This document shows, piece by piece, positions 52,901-64,000 of a stretch of DNA of 64,000 bases. Source of the stretch: Bathynomus jamesi (Eukaryota > Arthropoda > Malacostraca > Isopoda > Cirolanidae). The DNA lies in contig JAJOZX010000939.1 of NCBI GenBank assembly GCA_023014485.1, positions 1,065,453-1,129,452 of the forward strand, in the 5' to 3' direction. Position 1 is the first letter of the stretch; every line of letters starts with the position of its first letter. The translations under genes were made by a program, and so were the position numbers. Below the pieces are notes generated by a model, which saw only the letters and a program-made list of their open reading frames with translations, had not been told where the DNA came from and made no database searches.

Positions 52901-53639
52901 TAGGATCCAACTCATGGAGGTCTACCTAACTGTGCTCGTAATTGTGTATGTCCTCCGTGTGGCGGAGGGACCTACAATTTTACGTGGGTTCCGAACCACA
53001 AGAACATAAGAAATTTATGTAACAACTTCCTGTACACTGTGTACATTGGCAACGACCAATTTAGCAATAATTAATTATCGATTTAAAATAAGATAAAATC
53101 TCTGGATCCAGAGGATCACGATAATAGACTACTATCCACAATATGTTACACTCTATATCTATTTATAAACCGACATGCAAATATATCAGATCCAGAGAAT
53201 CCAGTCAATTTCATTACGGTATCCATCAATACTAGTACCTTGTCACGAAAAATAAGTCACGGTCCATATCGATTGTGGACCAAGTCAAATTTACAACCAT
53301 ATACATTACAATATATACACTTAGGGGAAAGTGTAGGTTGGCTGTAAAGACTGTAGTAATGTAGAAATGTGTGCACCCATCTTGGTCTCCATTTAAGGTT
53401 TGTTTGTGGGGCAAGTGAAGATCATGAGTTTTTCAATACTCACAGTACTATGGGGGGCACCGCTCAGCAGAGGAATCTCTTAAATGAGGGTGGTAAGGAC
53501 AGAGAGTATCCCCTAACCCAAGACGCTGCTCCCTATATCCCACAACACTTGTGTTGAGCTGTGGGATCTATCCCCACAAAGCCTTAATTTTACTACCTAA
53601 ACTATACCCAATCTATCAACATATGCGTCTAATCGATTT
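52901..53639. other. no gene seen; CR1 3' UTR probably reaches in
   Basis: 52940-53000 contains CCTACAATTTTACGTGGGTTCCGAACCAC, similar to the SINE-like block near 27005-27030. From about 53430 to 53640 the minus strand is probably the 3' untranslated part of the CR1 element. A 20-bp dyad TCCCACAACACTTGTGTTGA lies near 53536. Confidence 0.5.
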
Positions 53640-53750
53640 TAAACATGTTATAGACGTGTACTAATTACTTCTACCGGCAACTATTCCAGCTATTTACTAT
53701 TCTATGCGTATAAAAGTTTTTGGCAACTGCTGTCTCGAACCTTCTACTTG

Positions 53751-56368
53751 TCAACTTACACCCGTTATTTTAGTCCTATTATATTGAGAAATTTCGAAAA
53801 AGCTATCTCTATCTACGTTATCGAACCCATTCATAATTTTGAAAACCTGGATTAGATCACCCTTTAACCTCCTAGCCTCGAGTGTTGTCAATTTTAACTC
53901 CTTAAGCCTATCCTCGTACGACTTTGACCTAAGCGACGGAATCATCTTAGTTGCTCGTCTTTGAACTCTTTCGATTTTGTCTATATCTTTGCGCATATGC
54001 GGATTCCAAAATTGGACCGCGTACTCCAAATGGGGTCTAACTAATGATTTATAAAGTGAAACTATAATATCGCGCGATTTGTACTCAAAATTTCGAGCTA
54101 TAAAACCTAACACTTTGTTCGCCTTATTGACCGCTGCTGTACTTTGTTTCGCTACTTTTAAATCACCAGTGACTATAACTCCTAAATCTTTTTCCTGCTC
54201 TACGCTTGTCAAATCTTTCCCTGACATACTATACGCAAAATTACTGTTACGCGAACCTATATGAAAAATTTTGCACTTATCCACGTTAAATCTCATTTGC
54301 CATGTGACTGACCAATCAACGATTTTATTCAGATCGTCCTGAATTTTACCTCTATCTTCGTCATTAATCGCCCTACCACCCAGCTTCGTGTCATTCGCAA
54401 ACTTTGAAACTGTACCGACTAGGCCGACATCTAAATCGTTAATATATATAAGAAAAAGCAAGGGGCCCAATACAGAACCCTGAGGAACGCCACTCGCTAC
54501 ATTAGCCCAACACGACTCCGCTCCATCAACGACCACCCTCTGTTTCCTACCTCGCAACCACTCTTCTAGCCAATTTATTACTACACCCCTGATTCCATGA
54601 GCCTTAGTCTTTTGTGTGGCACGGTGTCAAAAGCTTTTTGAAATTCTAAATACACTACATCAACCGCCCGATGTCTATCGTAAACGTCAACCACGCTTTG
54701 GAAAAATTCTAAAAGATTAGTTAAGTAAGATTTGTTTCGCCTAAATCCGTGCTGCGTATTTCTAACTAGCTTATGGAATTCTAAGTGTTCGACTATACGA
54801 TCCCTAATTATTGATTCCAGTAGCTTACCTACAACAGACGTTAAACTGATTGGCCTATAATTTCCCGCCGCACCTTTATCGCCTTTCGTAAAGATAGGTG
54901 TTACGTTTGCTAACTTGAAATTATCTGGTACGCATCCCTCAGAAATAGACGCATTAAAAATCTTTGTTAGCGGCACAACAATGCTATCTTTTAATTCTTT
55001 TAGTTGTATGGGATATATGGAATCCGGACCCGGTGATTTACGCGTTTTCATTTTATCAATATAGCGCATTACTTCCCCTTCACTAACGACAATATTATCC
55101 AAAATATTACCATTATCAAAAGGTATTATGTCTAAGACCGTAGGGATATTCGTTAGATCTTCTATAGTAAAAACTGACGTAAAAAATTCGTTTAGCAAGG
55201 TAGCCATTTCCTTGTTTTCAGAAACTGGATCTCCGTTTACATTTTTCAATGGACCCAAGACACTTTTTACTGGATTTCTATTAATGACGTATTGAAAGAA
55301 TCGCTTGGGGTTTTCTTTACCGTCACGAGCTATGGAGATTTCAAATTCGCGCTTGGACTTTTTTATTACACTTTTCGCTTCACGCCTCAGAGAGATGTAG
55401 TTGTTTCGTAACAACAAATTGTTTTTATCGCACTTATGTTGCCTATAAGCCCTATCTCTACTCTTTATAATGTCTCCTACTCTAGAAGTAAACCACAAGG
55501 GCTTGTTGTTTACTTTCGCACGCTTAATTTTGTACGGTACACATTCCTCATTTATAGTCCTAAATACTGTTTCAAACGATTCCCACATTAGTTTTGCGTT
55601 GGAGTTCCCCATCACGTTTTCCCAATTGACGTGTGACAATTTATCTCGAAATTTACAAAAGTCTGCGTGCTGGAAGTTAGGAATTTTAGTCGAGTTAGTT
55701 GGTTTCGAGTGACTTACTGAGAGGACAAACTCTACCATATTGTGATCGCTATTGCTTAACGGTTCTATTACTTGAAGATTAGTAATTAGCCTATCATCCG
55801 TAGTTATTACTAAATCTAAAATACAGTCCAACCTCGTAGGTTCCCCAACCTTTTGACTAAGAAAGCTATCCTTGAGAAAATTAACTAAACGATTACCTTC
55901 CGCGTCTCCCTGCATTGTATCGTAATTCACGTTGGCGCAATTAAAGTCACCCATAACTAAAGCCTGCTCACTACCGATTATTCTCTTTAGTTCACGATAG
56001 AACGCTTCGTCCGTATCAGCTGCTTGATTAGGGGGCCTATATATAACCGCAACAAGAAGTTTGAAGTCGTTTAATTTAAGTTCTGCTATAGTCGAATCTA
56101 TCGGTTCTGGAATTGAGTGCTTTACTTCTATAACGTTCGCAATATTATCTTTGATGTACAACATAACACCGCCTCCTCCCCTACCTATTCTGTTTTTAAC
56201 AAAAAGTCTATAACCTTTAATTTGATACTCCCCTACAAAGTCACGTGTTTCAGTGCTAAGCCACGATTCGTTTATCGCAATTAAATCATAGTCTTTACAA
56301 GCAATTAAAGAAAAAAAATCATTTATTTTATTTCGTAGGCTACGAGCATTTAAGGATAGAACCTTCAA
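53751..56368 (-). pseudogene. CR1 ORF2: APE endonuclease and reverse transcriptase
   Basis: First part (56368-54581, 595 codons): AP-endonuclease motifs LSLNARSLRNK, INESWL, YRPPN, MGDFNCANV and SDHNMVEF. RT follows with KSPGPDSI, FTKGDKGAAGNYRPISLTSV, QHGFRRNKS and EFQKAFDTVPH. After a frameshift at about 54600 the second part (54557-53751) has GVPQGSVLGPLLFLIYIND, then KFANDTKLGG where the catalytic pair is Asn-Asp instead of Asp-Asp (codon 54395-54393), and the thumb HLEYAVQFWNPH. The C-terminus RRFETAVAKNFYTHRIVNSW continues in other frames to about 53680. It nicks the target and reverse-transcribes its own RNA. The Asn change alone should kill RT. Confidence 0.92.
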
Positions 56369-56418
56369 ATTGCTTGCAATTACGACACCTTCGCGAGCGC
56401 AGGGGAAACTTGTAGAAT

Positions 56419-57354
56419 TTACGCTGGGACCGTTCGAGTTACGGCAGCCTGAAAAGAAGAGGCAGTATTATGAAATAGTCTTCCTAAACGCGCAGCCCCT
56501 ACGTCATTAAGATGAAGTCCATCTTCGACGAACAAGTCCCTCCTGCCGTAGAAACTGTTCCAAAAATTCGCATAATGCACTCCTTCCTGTTGGCAAAGAG
56601 ACTTTAGGTTATTGTTAATATAGGTCGCCTTGCTGTAGAAATCGTTACGTTGGATAATTGGAGGAAGTATACCTGTTAAAACAATCTTATTAGTTTTCTC
56701 CTTTAGTCGCTCTATTAAGTCCCTGTACCTAGCCAGCAGTTCTTCCGATCTAGAATTTAAAACGTTATTAGTACCGACATGAATAACATACGTTGTGTCC
56801 TCGGCTGTACCGTCTGTAAAATGGTCAACACTATTAGTTGTATCCTCCACCCTTGCACCAGGGTAGCAGTAACGGCGCCTACGACGAGGGTTTCTCCCAC
56901 AGAATTCCTCGAGCTGCCCTCGAACAATGGAATCACCAACAAGTCGTATTTCCGGTTCATCAACATCTTCGAAACCTAAAACAGAAAACTTATTGCTTGT
57001 TATTACTGGTAGACAAGTCTTTGCTTTTCGCAATGGGGCTCCATTTCGCACTCGAAAGAAGGGTTGGGAACTAGGGGAAGAGAGAGGGCTATTAATACTA
57101 TTTATATTATTAGTAGAAACTGAGGCATGAGGAGTCGTAACTGGAGTCTCAAGGGAATCCAATTTTGCCGTCAGAAGCATCACGCTTTCTTGAAGCCTCA
57201 CCCTGGCCTCCCTCTCACGGTCTAATTCGTTCCTCAGGACTTCCATGCTTGAGCACCACCTGCAAACTAATTGTTCATTATTATTAGCCATTGTAAACGC
57301 ATAAGCGGCAAATTTCCCTTCACAGCGACTGCAAGTACTTGACGGGGGTGCCAT
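56419..57354 (-). CDS. CR1 ORF1: zinc finger, coiled coil and SGNH esterase-like domain
   Basis: 311 codons, intact, with an ATG in CATGGC context. Residues 8-34 form a CxxC...CxxC zinc motif (CSRCEGKF, VCRWCSS). Residues 36-70 are a charged probable coiled coil. Residues 136-300 form an esterase/SGNH hydrolase-like domain: block I VGDSIVRG, a GTNN block (HVGTNNVLN) and a final DGLHLNDVG holding the Asp-His pair. Such ORF1 proteins are known from the CR1 clade and bind the element RNA; the role of the esterase domain is unclear. The same architecture, damaged, is at 24339-25240. Confidence 0.9.
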   Translation of the reverse strand: MAPPSSTCSRCEGKFAAYAFTMANNNEQLVCRWCSSMEVLRNELDREREARVRLQESVMLLTAKLDSLETPVTTPHASVSTNNINSINSPLSSPSSQPFFRVRNGAPLRKAKTCLPVITSNKFSVLGFEDVDEPEIRLVGDSIVRGQLEEFCGRNPRRRRRYCYPGARVEDTTNSVDHFTDGTAEDTTYVIHVGTNNVLNSRSEELLARYRDLIERLKEKTNKIVLTGILPPIIQRNDFYSKATYINNNLKSLCQQEGVHYANFWNSFYGRRDLFVEDGLHLNDVGAARLGRLFHNTASSFQAAVTRTVPA

Positions 57355-57480
57355 GCTTTTAATTAGTTAAAAAACAAAAAAACACAAAACGAGCGTTTGG
57401 AAATTAATAAATTACAACGTAGGTCTACCGCGTGCTTATTGTGCCGTCACCTGCGAAAACCCGCAAAATTGTTCTTGAAA

Positions 57481-58039
57481 CGCAGAAACAGGTTCTTGTA
57501 ACACAATTTTTTGCTAAATGAATATATAATTAAGCTACCGACGAAAGAAATGTTAAAGAAAAAGTATTAAATGAAACTTATCTGGTCGCTGTTTACTGAC
57601 TTAATCCCTTTTTTCCCACGGTAGGTGACCCTTTTGGAGGTCAGGTAGTGTGTGAAGGAAAAATGAACCTTAAGAAACTACGTTTCTGATAGATTTGAGA
57701 AACAACAAAGGCAAACCAAGGGAATTTCAACCTTATGACTGCACGTTTTCTGATTGATTTGAAAAAAAAACAAGGCAGTGGCCTTGGTTTGATCAAATAA
57801 TATAGTACTGAATAACGTCAATAAATGAAATATATTCGTTAATGAATGATTAGTAGCACGAAGTAATTTAGTTAAGAATGCACGGAACACTTTTTTTTTT
57901 AGAACACTTCAACGAAAACCATTATTCAATTGGTAACACTTGACACTCGATAAAACACGTGGTAGTGTGGCTCTTTGTTTTCTCTCGTAATCAGTTTTCC
58001 TTTCCGCAATTGTTTTTAGGATATCATGTTTTTGCCTGA
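57481..58039. other. no gene seen
   Basis: AT-rich spacer with two related segments near 57685-57725 and 57742-57775 (GTTTCTGAT..ATTTGA.AAA.AACAA.GG..). No coding signal. Confidence 0.5.
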
Positions 58040-58930
58040 TCATTCTTTTACGGTCCAACGTATGGTATGTGTGTGTGTGTGTGTGTGTGTGTACATTTTC
58101 TGGAACCTGTATACCATGTAGTCATTGTCATCGAACTCTTTCCTTTCAATTGCCCATTTTAGGAGTTCGCTCTTGTCCTCTTTATCTGGGATCATCTGTC
58201 CTATATATAAGCTTTCTAATAGGTACAGATTTCTCTCCGGTGTCCGTGTCCACTCGCTCGTGGTGTTCTCATTTTCCTCTTGGACATAGTCTTCTACCTT
58301 TTTTTTTATCATTTTTATTTCTTCTGATGTGATACCTGATTTCCCTAGTTTGATGTTTGTACTTATGCTACAGAATCTACAGTCCGGGTTTTTTTCTAGC
58401 TTCTCCCTATCTATGACTCCTCTCTTTTCGAGCATTTCTCTGCACTTTTTGCTGGTTCCATTTTTTGGGAACTGATCACTCGTGATATATGTAGGTGGTG
58501 CATCACAGTGTCTCTAGCTTATCCTCCGCAGACCATTGTGTCCTGGTACCCCCTCTGGGGTTGTAGGTGAAATTAGTCCGTTTCTTTTTGTTGTTGCGTG
58601 AAATGGGGCTTCCTGAGGTAGCTCTGACACATCACTTTGTGGAGGTTGCCCCTCCTTTTGGGTAACCCGTCCACATCGGGAGCATTAGTGTGGACTTGGG
58701 CCTCTTATCCAGTGCTGGTATTGCTCGGAGGGTTAAGGCCACTCCCCTGTTTGCCGTTCTCCTGATGACGGTCACATGGTACTCGGCTTTTGACACCTGT
58801 GCGACTGGGCAAAGTGGCTCCTGTTGATTCACCATTACCCCTATTCACGCCGTTGGCTTTCCTTCTTAGGTTGTAGTTCATTGTGTTTCTTTTTCCGCTG
58901 TCCACGGCCTCTTATTCTTGTATTCAAGGC
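58040..58930 (-). pseudogene. R2/R4-type LINE, N-terminal fragment
   Basis: Minus strand: CPVAQVSKAEYHVTVIRR (about 58810-58755) looks like a decayed N-terminal zinc finger. Then 58435-58090 encodes a charged segment with DCRFCSISTNIKLGKSG and RNLYLLESLYIGQMIPDKED. It ends in a (TG)n tract at 58064-58092. The family link rests on similarity of layout and proximity to the 3'-end fragment next to it. Confidence 0.45.
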
Positions 58931-59019
58931 TTTCCTTCTGTTTTCTCAGTAGGGGGTTCCCCACATACGCAACCCGGAGGACGCGTCTGGTAGGCCTCAG
59001 ATGCTTTTTTTCTTTTTGT

Positions 59020-59315
59020 TTTTTCCCTTCTACTCCAGTTGGAGAAAGTTTCTTACTTCCCGAGTTAAACCTTAACCCTAAGGAATTTTTAGGTACAGCC
59101 TAGTATTAGGCGTAAGATAGAGGTGCTGTATCGTAATATCTCCCCTACAACTTCTCCAGATTTTATACTTCTGGGAAGTTGGTTCAGGAACTCTACTATA
59201 GATTTCTTTACTGCCCCTGTCCGCCTCCATCAATATTTGGATGATCTCAGGTTCCACCTTCCACATTCTCCTTATTTCATGTTTGAGTCTCTGGTATTTT
59301 AAGACCTTATGAAAA
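59020..59315 (-). pseudogene. R2/R4-type LINE, 3' end fragment
   Basis: About 295 bp nearly matching 49545-49835 (from TTCCCTTCTACTCCAGTTGG to TGGTATTTTAAGA). It carries the endonuclease C-terminus and 3' UTR and is 5'-truncated at 59315. It lies directly upstream, on the same strand, of the N-terminal fragment, so the two make a head-to-tail pair. Confidence 0.8.
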
Positions 59316-60559
59316 AACTATATAGGGCTATGGGTTGATTGCCTGATACCCTCATCTGTTGGAAATTTCCAGCAGACTTCAGTGGAGAGTTAAAGACAAA
59401 AGCCCTATGTTTTTTTGTTAGAGAGTTATGTATATGTAGGTCTTCAAAGGACCTCTTTGTTTATTTAATTGTTTTCGGGATTTGGACTACCTAATGGCAA
59501 AGAAAGAAATTGCCTTACCTTATTATTTCGTTGGACCTCGCTTCTGTTTCGATGTAGGGCCGTGGTACCATGGAGTTACACATTGAGTTCACTCGATGTA
59601 ACTAATATAGGCAGTCATTATTTAAACCCCTGAAGGAATAGGCCTATCCTTTTTAGAGTTATTAGGTTTTATATTATAAAGAATTCACTCAGAACTTTAG
59701 GGAAGACAAAAGCACATCTTCCCTGTTTAAAGCATTCACTGTAACATAAAGAGCTCCGAGAGAGCCGCTATAATATAATCTTCGTATTTTAGTATAAATT
59801 GCTGATTTGGCGAAGGTTGTTGACTCGTTTCTCGATATAATTCTCATGAGTTGGCAATGGAAAAGTTTGAACACGAGATCATAATTTGGTTTCTGTTGTT
59901 ATGCAGGCCCGAAGCCTACATATGGGTTCTATGTACGTATGGCAATCATTTCATTCCCAATAGGCTTTGTCGCCAATCCCGAGGCAATTTTGTATAGATA
60001 TTTAATTCAATTAATTAATAACACTAGGGAACAACATTTTTGTTTCTTGAAAACTATTTGGTGTTTCTTATAGAACTTTTGATGCTGATTCCAAATATGG
60101 TTTCAGAATCTTTCTATCACCCATAGTTTTCGAGAAAATAATATCTCCATTTACTCAGAGTTTTCCCAAAATATTAGTTAAAATTAAGTGTACTAATTTA
60201 ATTTTACTTTCTTTTTTTTCCAGGTTAACTATATTTAATAGTATTTTTTGCATAAAAAAAATATAGCTATTTAAACAAACAGATTTTTAATAAAAAGAAA
60301 GAAATTTTTTTCAAGTTTTGCTCAAATTTTAAAATTTTTCATAGTAGAAAAAATTGGTTTTTCATTCCAAAAAGTTTTCCGTGATTTCAATAATTTTCCG
60401 CCAGCATGAATCGAAACTGTATTAATCCCAGAGATACATTTTGCTACGTATGTGGAGAACTGACCATAATGGCACAGAGGAAGACAATGACCCCACTCGT
60501 GAAGAAGGCTTACGAACTTTATTTTGGATGTAAGGTAGGCGACCAAGACAAATCCTGGG
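59316..60559. other. no gene seen
   Basis: AT-rich sequence. A short inverted pair TATAGGGCT / AGCCCTATG frames about 90 bp at 59321-59412, possibly a small MITE. The open frame at 60406-60591 carries no known motif. Confidence 0.5.
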
Positions 60560-61030
60560 CAGACTCTTTAGTATTTAAGGTTTTTATATAGCACGTCTAA
60601 TATGGCTGAAATGCCAGTCGCTTGTTTTATGGCCCTCCCTAAAACCAAACTGATAATTCGATATGAGGCTATTTTCCTGGAAATATTTCGAGAGCTGCGT
60701 GCACACAAGTTTTTCAAATATTTTCCTAATGTAAGTAAGTTGGATATAGGTCTATAATTTGAAGGTAGTGATTTGTCTCTTGATTTGAATATTGGACAAA
60801 CTCGTACTTTTTTAAGTACGTCACGAAAAATACCATGACGGAGAGATGAGTTCAATAATAGTGATCAAGGGGGACATAAAGTATGTGAGCAGTACTTAAA
60901 GACAGCATTTGGAATAGAGTCGACGTGACATGATTTGTTTTTAAGGGTAAAAATAGCCGTTTCGACAACTCTGGAGGAGATAGGGGAGAAGAAGAAAACT
61001 GTGGGATTATCAAGATATTCTTCGTAGCTG
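60560..61030 (-). pseudogene. L2/CR1-type LINE RT fragment
   Basis: LKKVRVCPIFKSRDKSLPSN with NYRPIS and ISNLLTLGKYLKNL (60820-60700), then RISNYxFG-like decayed text and KQATGISAILD. Upstream, SRVVETAIFTLKNKSCHVDS-type text continues to about 61020. It covers the RT fingers only and is cut at both ends. Confidence 0.75.
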
Positions 61031-61950
61031 CGGGTCAAGGGCGCTGAGATCAGTTGTATTATTTCCTACGCGAGCAGCAAAGTATTGCTCTTATCTAGAT
61101 GAGTGACCATATCTAATGTTTCATTATAAAGTGATATTATTTATTGTTACATTTGTGAGAAAAAACTTTGTTCTTTCTTCCTATGTAAAGTTTCACTGAT
61201 AAGTTTCTATTGTTTCTTAAAATTACCTTTGTATTCCTCAAATTTATTGTATTTTAGATGAAATATTTTTGCCGTATAGCTTTTAGGAGAGGTTCATGTA
61301 ACCTTTGTTTATTTTGCCTTTTATGGGTCGTGTTTATATTAATCACAGGACAAAACTCGTTGAATGTATCGTATAGTATGTCCAGAACATAAATTTTTCA
61401 TTTATGTCGTCAGCCCCTTCGAAGATTTCAAACTGTTGAGATTGCAAAATTGGGGATTTATTAATAATATTAAATGTAGTAAAATTGTTAACATAAAAAA
61501 AAACATAAGTTAGGTATGATATAAGTTCCAAGTAGGCCTCAGGTAAATCCCAGAAGGCGATACATGACTGCCTGCACGAAAACATCCGAGTAGATCTCAA
61601 CATGATCGGAGTGCAATATGTGACGTTGTTTTGTTCAACAAATGGGGTGTGAGAGAATACGTCACGTGATGCCACATATCTGTTTCATCAAATTATGTAA
61701 TTCTAAATAGTCTTAGTGTTCAAATAGTATCTGAAGTAAATATCAAGATCATTTAATATTGTCAAATAGTTTAAACAAATTAGTTAAATAATATATAAAA
61801 ATTAGAACTTTAGAATTCCTTAAATAGAATGCATTGTAAATTTCTTTTTTACAGGATCGTGAAAAATAAATCAACAAAGATCTCTGGCGAAACCATAACA
61901 ATTGACCGAACATGATCCGGAGTGAAGCAGGAAGCGTCCAGCAAAGAAGT

Positions 61951-62004
<54 letters not shown>

Positions 62005-62103
62005 ACAAAGAGTTACAAGGAAAAGAAGCACCTCAAAAGGCCTTCCGGCCCATACCGAGGAGGTATCAATGACAACGGGTACCACGGAAAAATTCATACA
62101 CCC
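61031..62103. other. no gene seen; (GA)n microsatellite
   Basis: AT-rich. (GA)n lies at 61954-62001. Open frames through it are Arg-Glu or Ser-Leu repeats and are not genes. Confidence 0.6.
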
Positions 62104-63600
62104 TCAAATAGTGTGCAAGATTCGGTCTAACCTTTTCTTGAACTGATCCACAGAGGAACTGTTCACAACTTCTGAAGGTAACCTGTTCCACGTGTCACAG
62201 ATCTTATAGGTAAAGTAATTCCCACACACACTAGTCCTAAACCGTTTCAAATCTAACTTCCAACCATTGTTGCGAATTGGGTCATCATTTAAACTAAATA
62301 TGCTTCTAAAATCGACAATGTTGAACCCGAGTAAGAACTTGAAAACCTCGATGAGTTGACCGCGCAGCCTCCGAGTTTCCAGCGGAAACAAATTCAGGGC
62401 GCGTAAGCGTCGATTATAGCCCATATACCTAACGGAAGGGATTAACTTTGTGGCCCTCGTCTGGACTCGCTCCAGCCTCTCAATATCTTTCCTGAGAGTG
62501 GCCGACCAGAACTGCACAGCAGACTCCAGGTGCAGCCGAACCAGAGAATTACAGAGAGAGCACAATCTCCTTGTTCCGAAATCGAAATTGCCTCCTCATA
62601 TAACCCAACAACTTCTGGGCTTTCTTTGCCATCTCTACGCACTGTTTGGTAAACTTAAGGTCGTTGCTAATTAGCACACCCAAGTCCTTTTCCAAATCAG
62701 TGGCCTCGATATTACTCCCCAACATGGAGTAGTCCGGCTTGGGATTGGCGTAGCCAATGTGCATCACCTTGCATTTATCCAAGTCAAACGGCATTTGCCA
62801 GTTTTCGGACCACTCACCTATCCTACGTAGGTCCGCACGCAGTTGCTCGATCACTTCGGGCGTCTCAACATTGGCCCCAAGCTTGGTGTCATCAGCGAAC
62901 TTGGCGATCCTACTGACGATGCCAGCGTCGATATCATTTATGTAACTGATAAACAATAGTGGCCCCAAACCGGAACCCTGAGGAACCCCGCTAGTAACCG
63001 AGGCCCAACCCGAGCTAGCCCCTTTAATTACAACCCTCTGCCGCCTATTCTTCAGCCAGTTTTCAATCCACCTACCTACTTCCCATCAATACCCAGCGCG
63101 TGGACCTTGGCCATTAGCCGGCGGTGAGGTACCTTATGAAGGGCTTTCTGAAAGTCGAGATAAATTATATCAATCGCCCTACTCTTATCGTACTCACTCC
63201 ACATGACGTGGAAAAACTCGAGCAAGTTGGTGAGACACGACCTATGCCGTCTAAACCCATGTTGGGAGTCCCCAAGCAGCTTGTAGGAATCCAAATGGTC
63301 AACGATCCTATCCGCTATTATCCTCTCTAATAATTTACCTACAACTGAAGTGAGACTAATGGGACGATAGTTCCCTGGACTTCCATGATCCCCTTTCTTA
63401 AAGATAAGGGTCACGTTGGCTTCCCTCCAGTCACCTGGCACCTGGCCCGTCTCCAACGATTTGTTGAAGACTGTGGCCAGGTGGGGAGCCACCTGGTCGC
63501 GCACTTCCCCCAAGACTCTGTGGAGGAACCGGTCTGGCCCAGGAGCTTTAAACGCGCTCATTTGTCTATTCTATCGGCAACAACTGTCGTGGTACACCGA
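62104..63600 (-). pseudogene. CR1-type LINE RT, 5'-truncated
   Basis: Starts at about 63600 with SAFKAPGPDRFLHRVL, then GDWREANVTLIFKKGDHGSP, NYRPISLTSV, QHGFRRHRSCLTN and YLDFQKALHKVPH. After a frameshift near 63078: SGVPQGSGLGPLLFISYIND, then an intact FADDTKLG box (about 62895) and LGVLISNDLKFTKQ. After another shift near 62560: LHLESAVQFWSATLRKDIERL and a C-terminus TWNRLPSEVVNSSS ending at 62104. Two frameshifts inactivate it. It differs enough from the 53.7-57.4 kb copy to be another subfamily. Confidence 0.88.
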
Positions 63601-64000
63601 ACACTATCCAGGCCAGCACCTTCGTGCCTGACGCCTTGCTCGCAATGAAGCGAGAGAGTGAGTGAGTGAGTGTGAGAGTTGGCGAGACGAAAGGACTCGG
63701 GTTAAAGACAGTAAAAAGGAGTCGTCGAAAGATTTCAAGGAGACGAGAAGAGAGTTCGATCTTAGCCAATTCATATACTGTTATAATAATAATAATCATA
63801 ATAATAATCTTTATTCAGAAAGAACACCTTACATAAGATATACATTACATTCATACTGGTTTACACAATGTTGGGATTAACATTTAATTTTTGTAGTTTA
63901 ATTACGGTATTCTTCTCTGAAGGTGCCCTTGGGAAACATAACCGCTTTCAGCCAAAGTCTTTGAGATTCATTTCTATTTTTTCAAAGGAAAATAAGAAAT
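63601..64000. repeat. right edge with simple repeats
   Basis: (GAGT)n at 63650-63672 and (TAA)n-like repeat at 63783-63810. No gene is seen up to the window end. Confidence 0.6.

Larger units (their letters stand above)
53640..57480 (-). mobile_element. CR1-type LINE, nearly full length
   Basis: Two ORFs in the CR1 order occupy 57354 down to about 53640, with ORF1 ending at 56419 and ORF2 starting at 56368. The 5' UTR probably starts near 57480. ORF1 is intact; ORF2 has single-base frameshifts near 54600, 53765 and 53690 and a mutated RT catalytic box. It is related in 3' coding sequence to the fragments at 18050-18500 and 25270-25430. Confidence 0.9.

Overview
The window looks like a piece of an arthropod nuclear genome, probably a crustacean. 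The evidence is AT-rich DNA crowded with (TA)n, (TG)n and (GA)n microsatellites, a short interstitial block of the arthropod telomere unit TTAGG, tRNA-derived SINEs, and nested transposable elements of several classes. I recognise no host protein-coding gene. Almost every credible coding stretch belongs to a mobile element, and most are broken by single-base frameshifts or stops.

Layout. 857-11900: a nearly complete Ty3/gypsy-type LTR retrotransposon with two almost identical 1,421-bp LTRs, CATA target duplications, a tRNA-Gln-type primer site, gag, protease-RT-RNase H-integrase, and a third ORF with a C-terminal membrane span (env-like). 12.9-15.6 kb: two LINE 3' halves on the minus strand, separated by (TA)n. 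15.66-15.90 kb: a tRNA-like sequence between perfect 30-bp inverted repeats. 16.6-20.5 kb: a ZMYM1-like hAT transposase relic on the minus strand, split by a 392-bp hAT MITE and by a LINE tail. 20.5-27.99 kb: LINE fragments, two foldback/MITE elements, an internally deleted CR1-type LINE and a tRNA-headed SINE. 27980-29309: a mariner/Tc1-type transposon with 59-bp inverted repeats and TA duplications.

29336-49362: a 20-kb Polinton/Maverick with inverted termini and a perfect 6-bp target duplication (TACGCA). The plus strand carries the packaging ATPase, two small conserved proteins, integrase with chromodomain, penton-like minor capsid protein, a basic pVI-like protein, major capsid protein and adenain-type protease, closely packed and several overlapping by 1 to 4 bases. 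The minus strand carries protein-primed DNA polymerase B and three unassigned genes. The polymerase appears to start far away: two small exons at about 43.4 and 43.9 kb, with a promoter and Kozak start, splice in phase to its N-terminus at 37.36 kb, across the whole capsid cluster. This resembles the adenovirus E2 arrangement. The right 5 kb of the element holds tandem repeats and a 611-bp inverted duplication of a Penelope-like element end.

49.4-64 kb: LINEs on the minus strand. These are an R2/R4-type element with a restriction-like endonuclease end, a nearly full-length CR1 with an esterase-domain ORF1 and an endonuclease-RT ORF2, further R2/R4-type pieces, an L2/CR1-type fragment, and a second CR1-type RT.

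Many lesions are single-base deletions, while substitutions between duplicated sequences are few. Some frameshifts may therefore be assembly errors rather than decay. All functions are inferred from motifs read by eye; no database search was possible.
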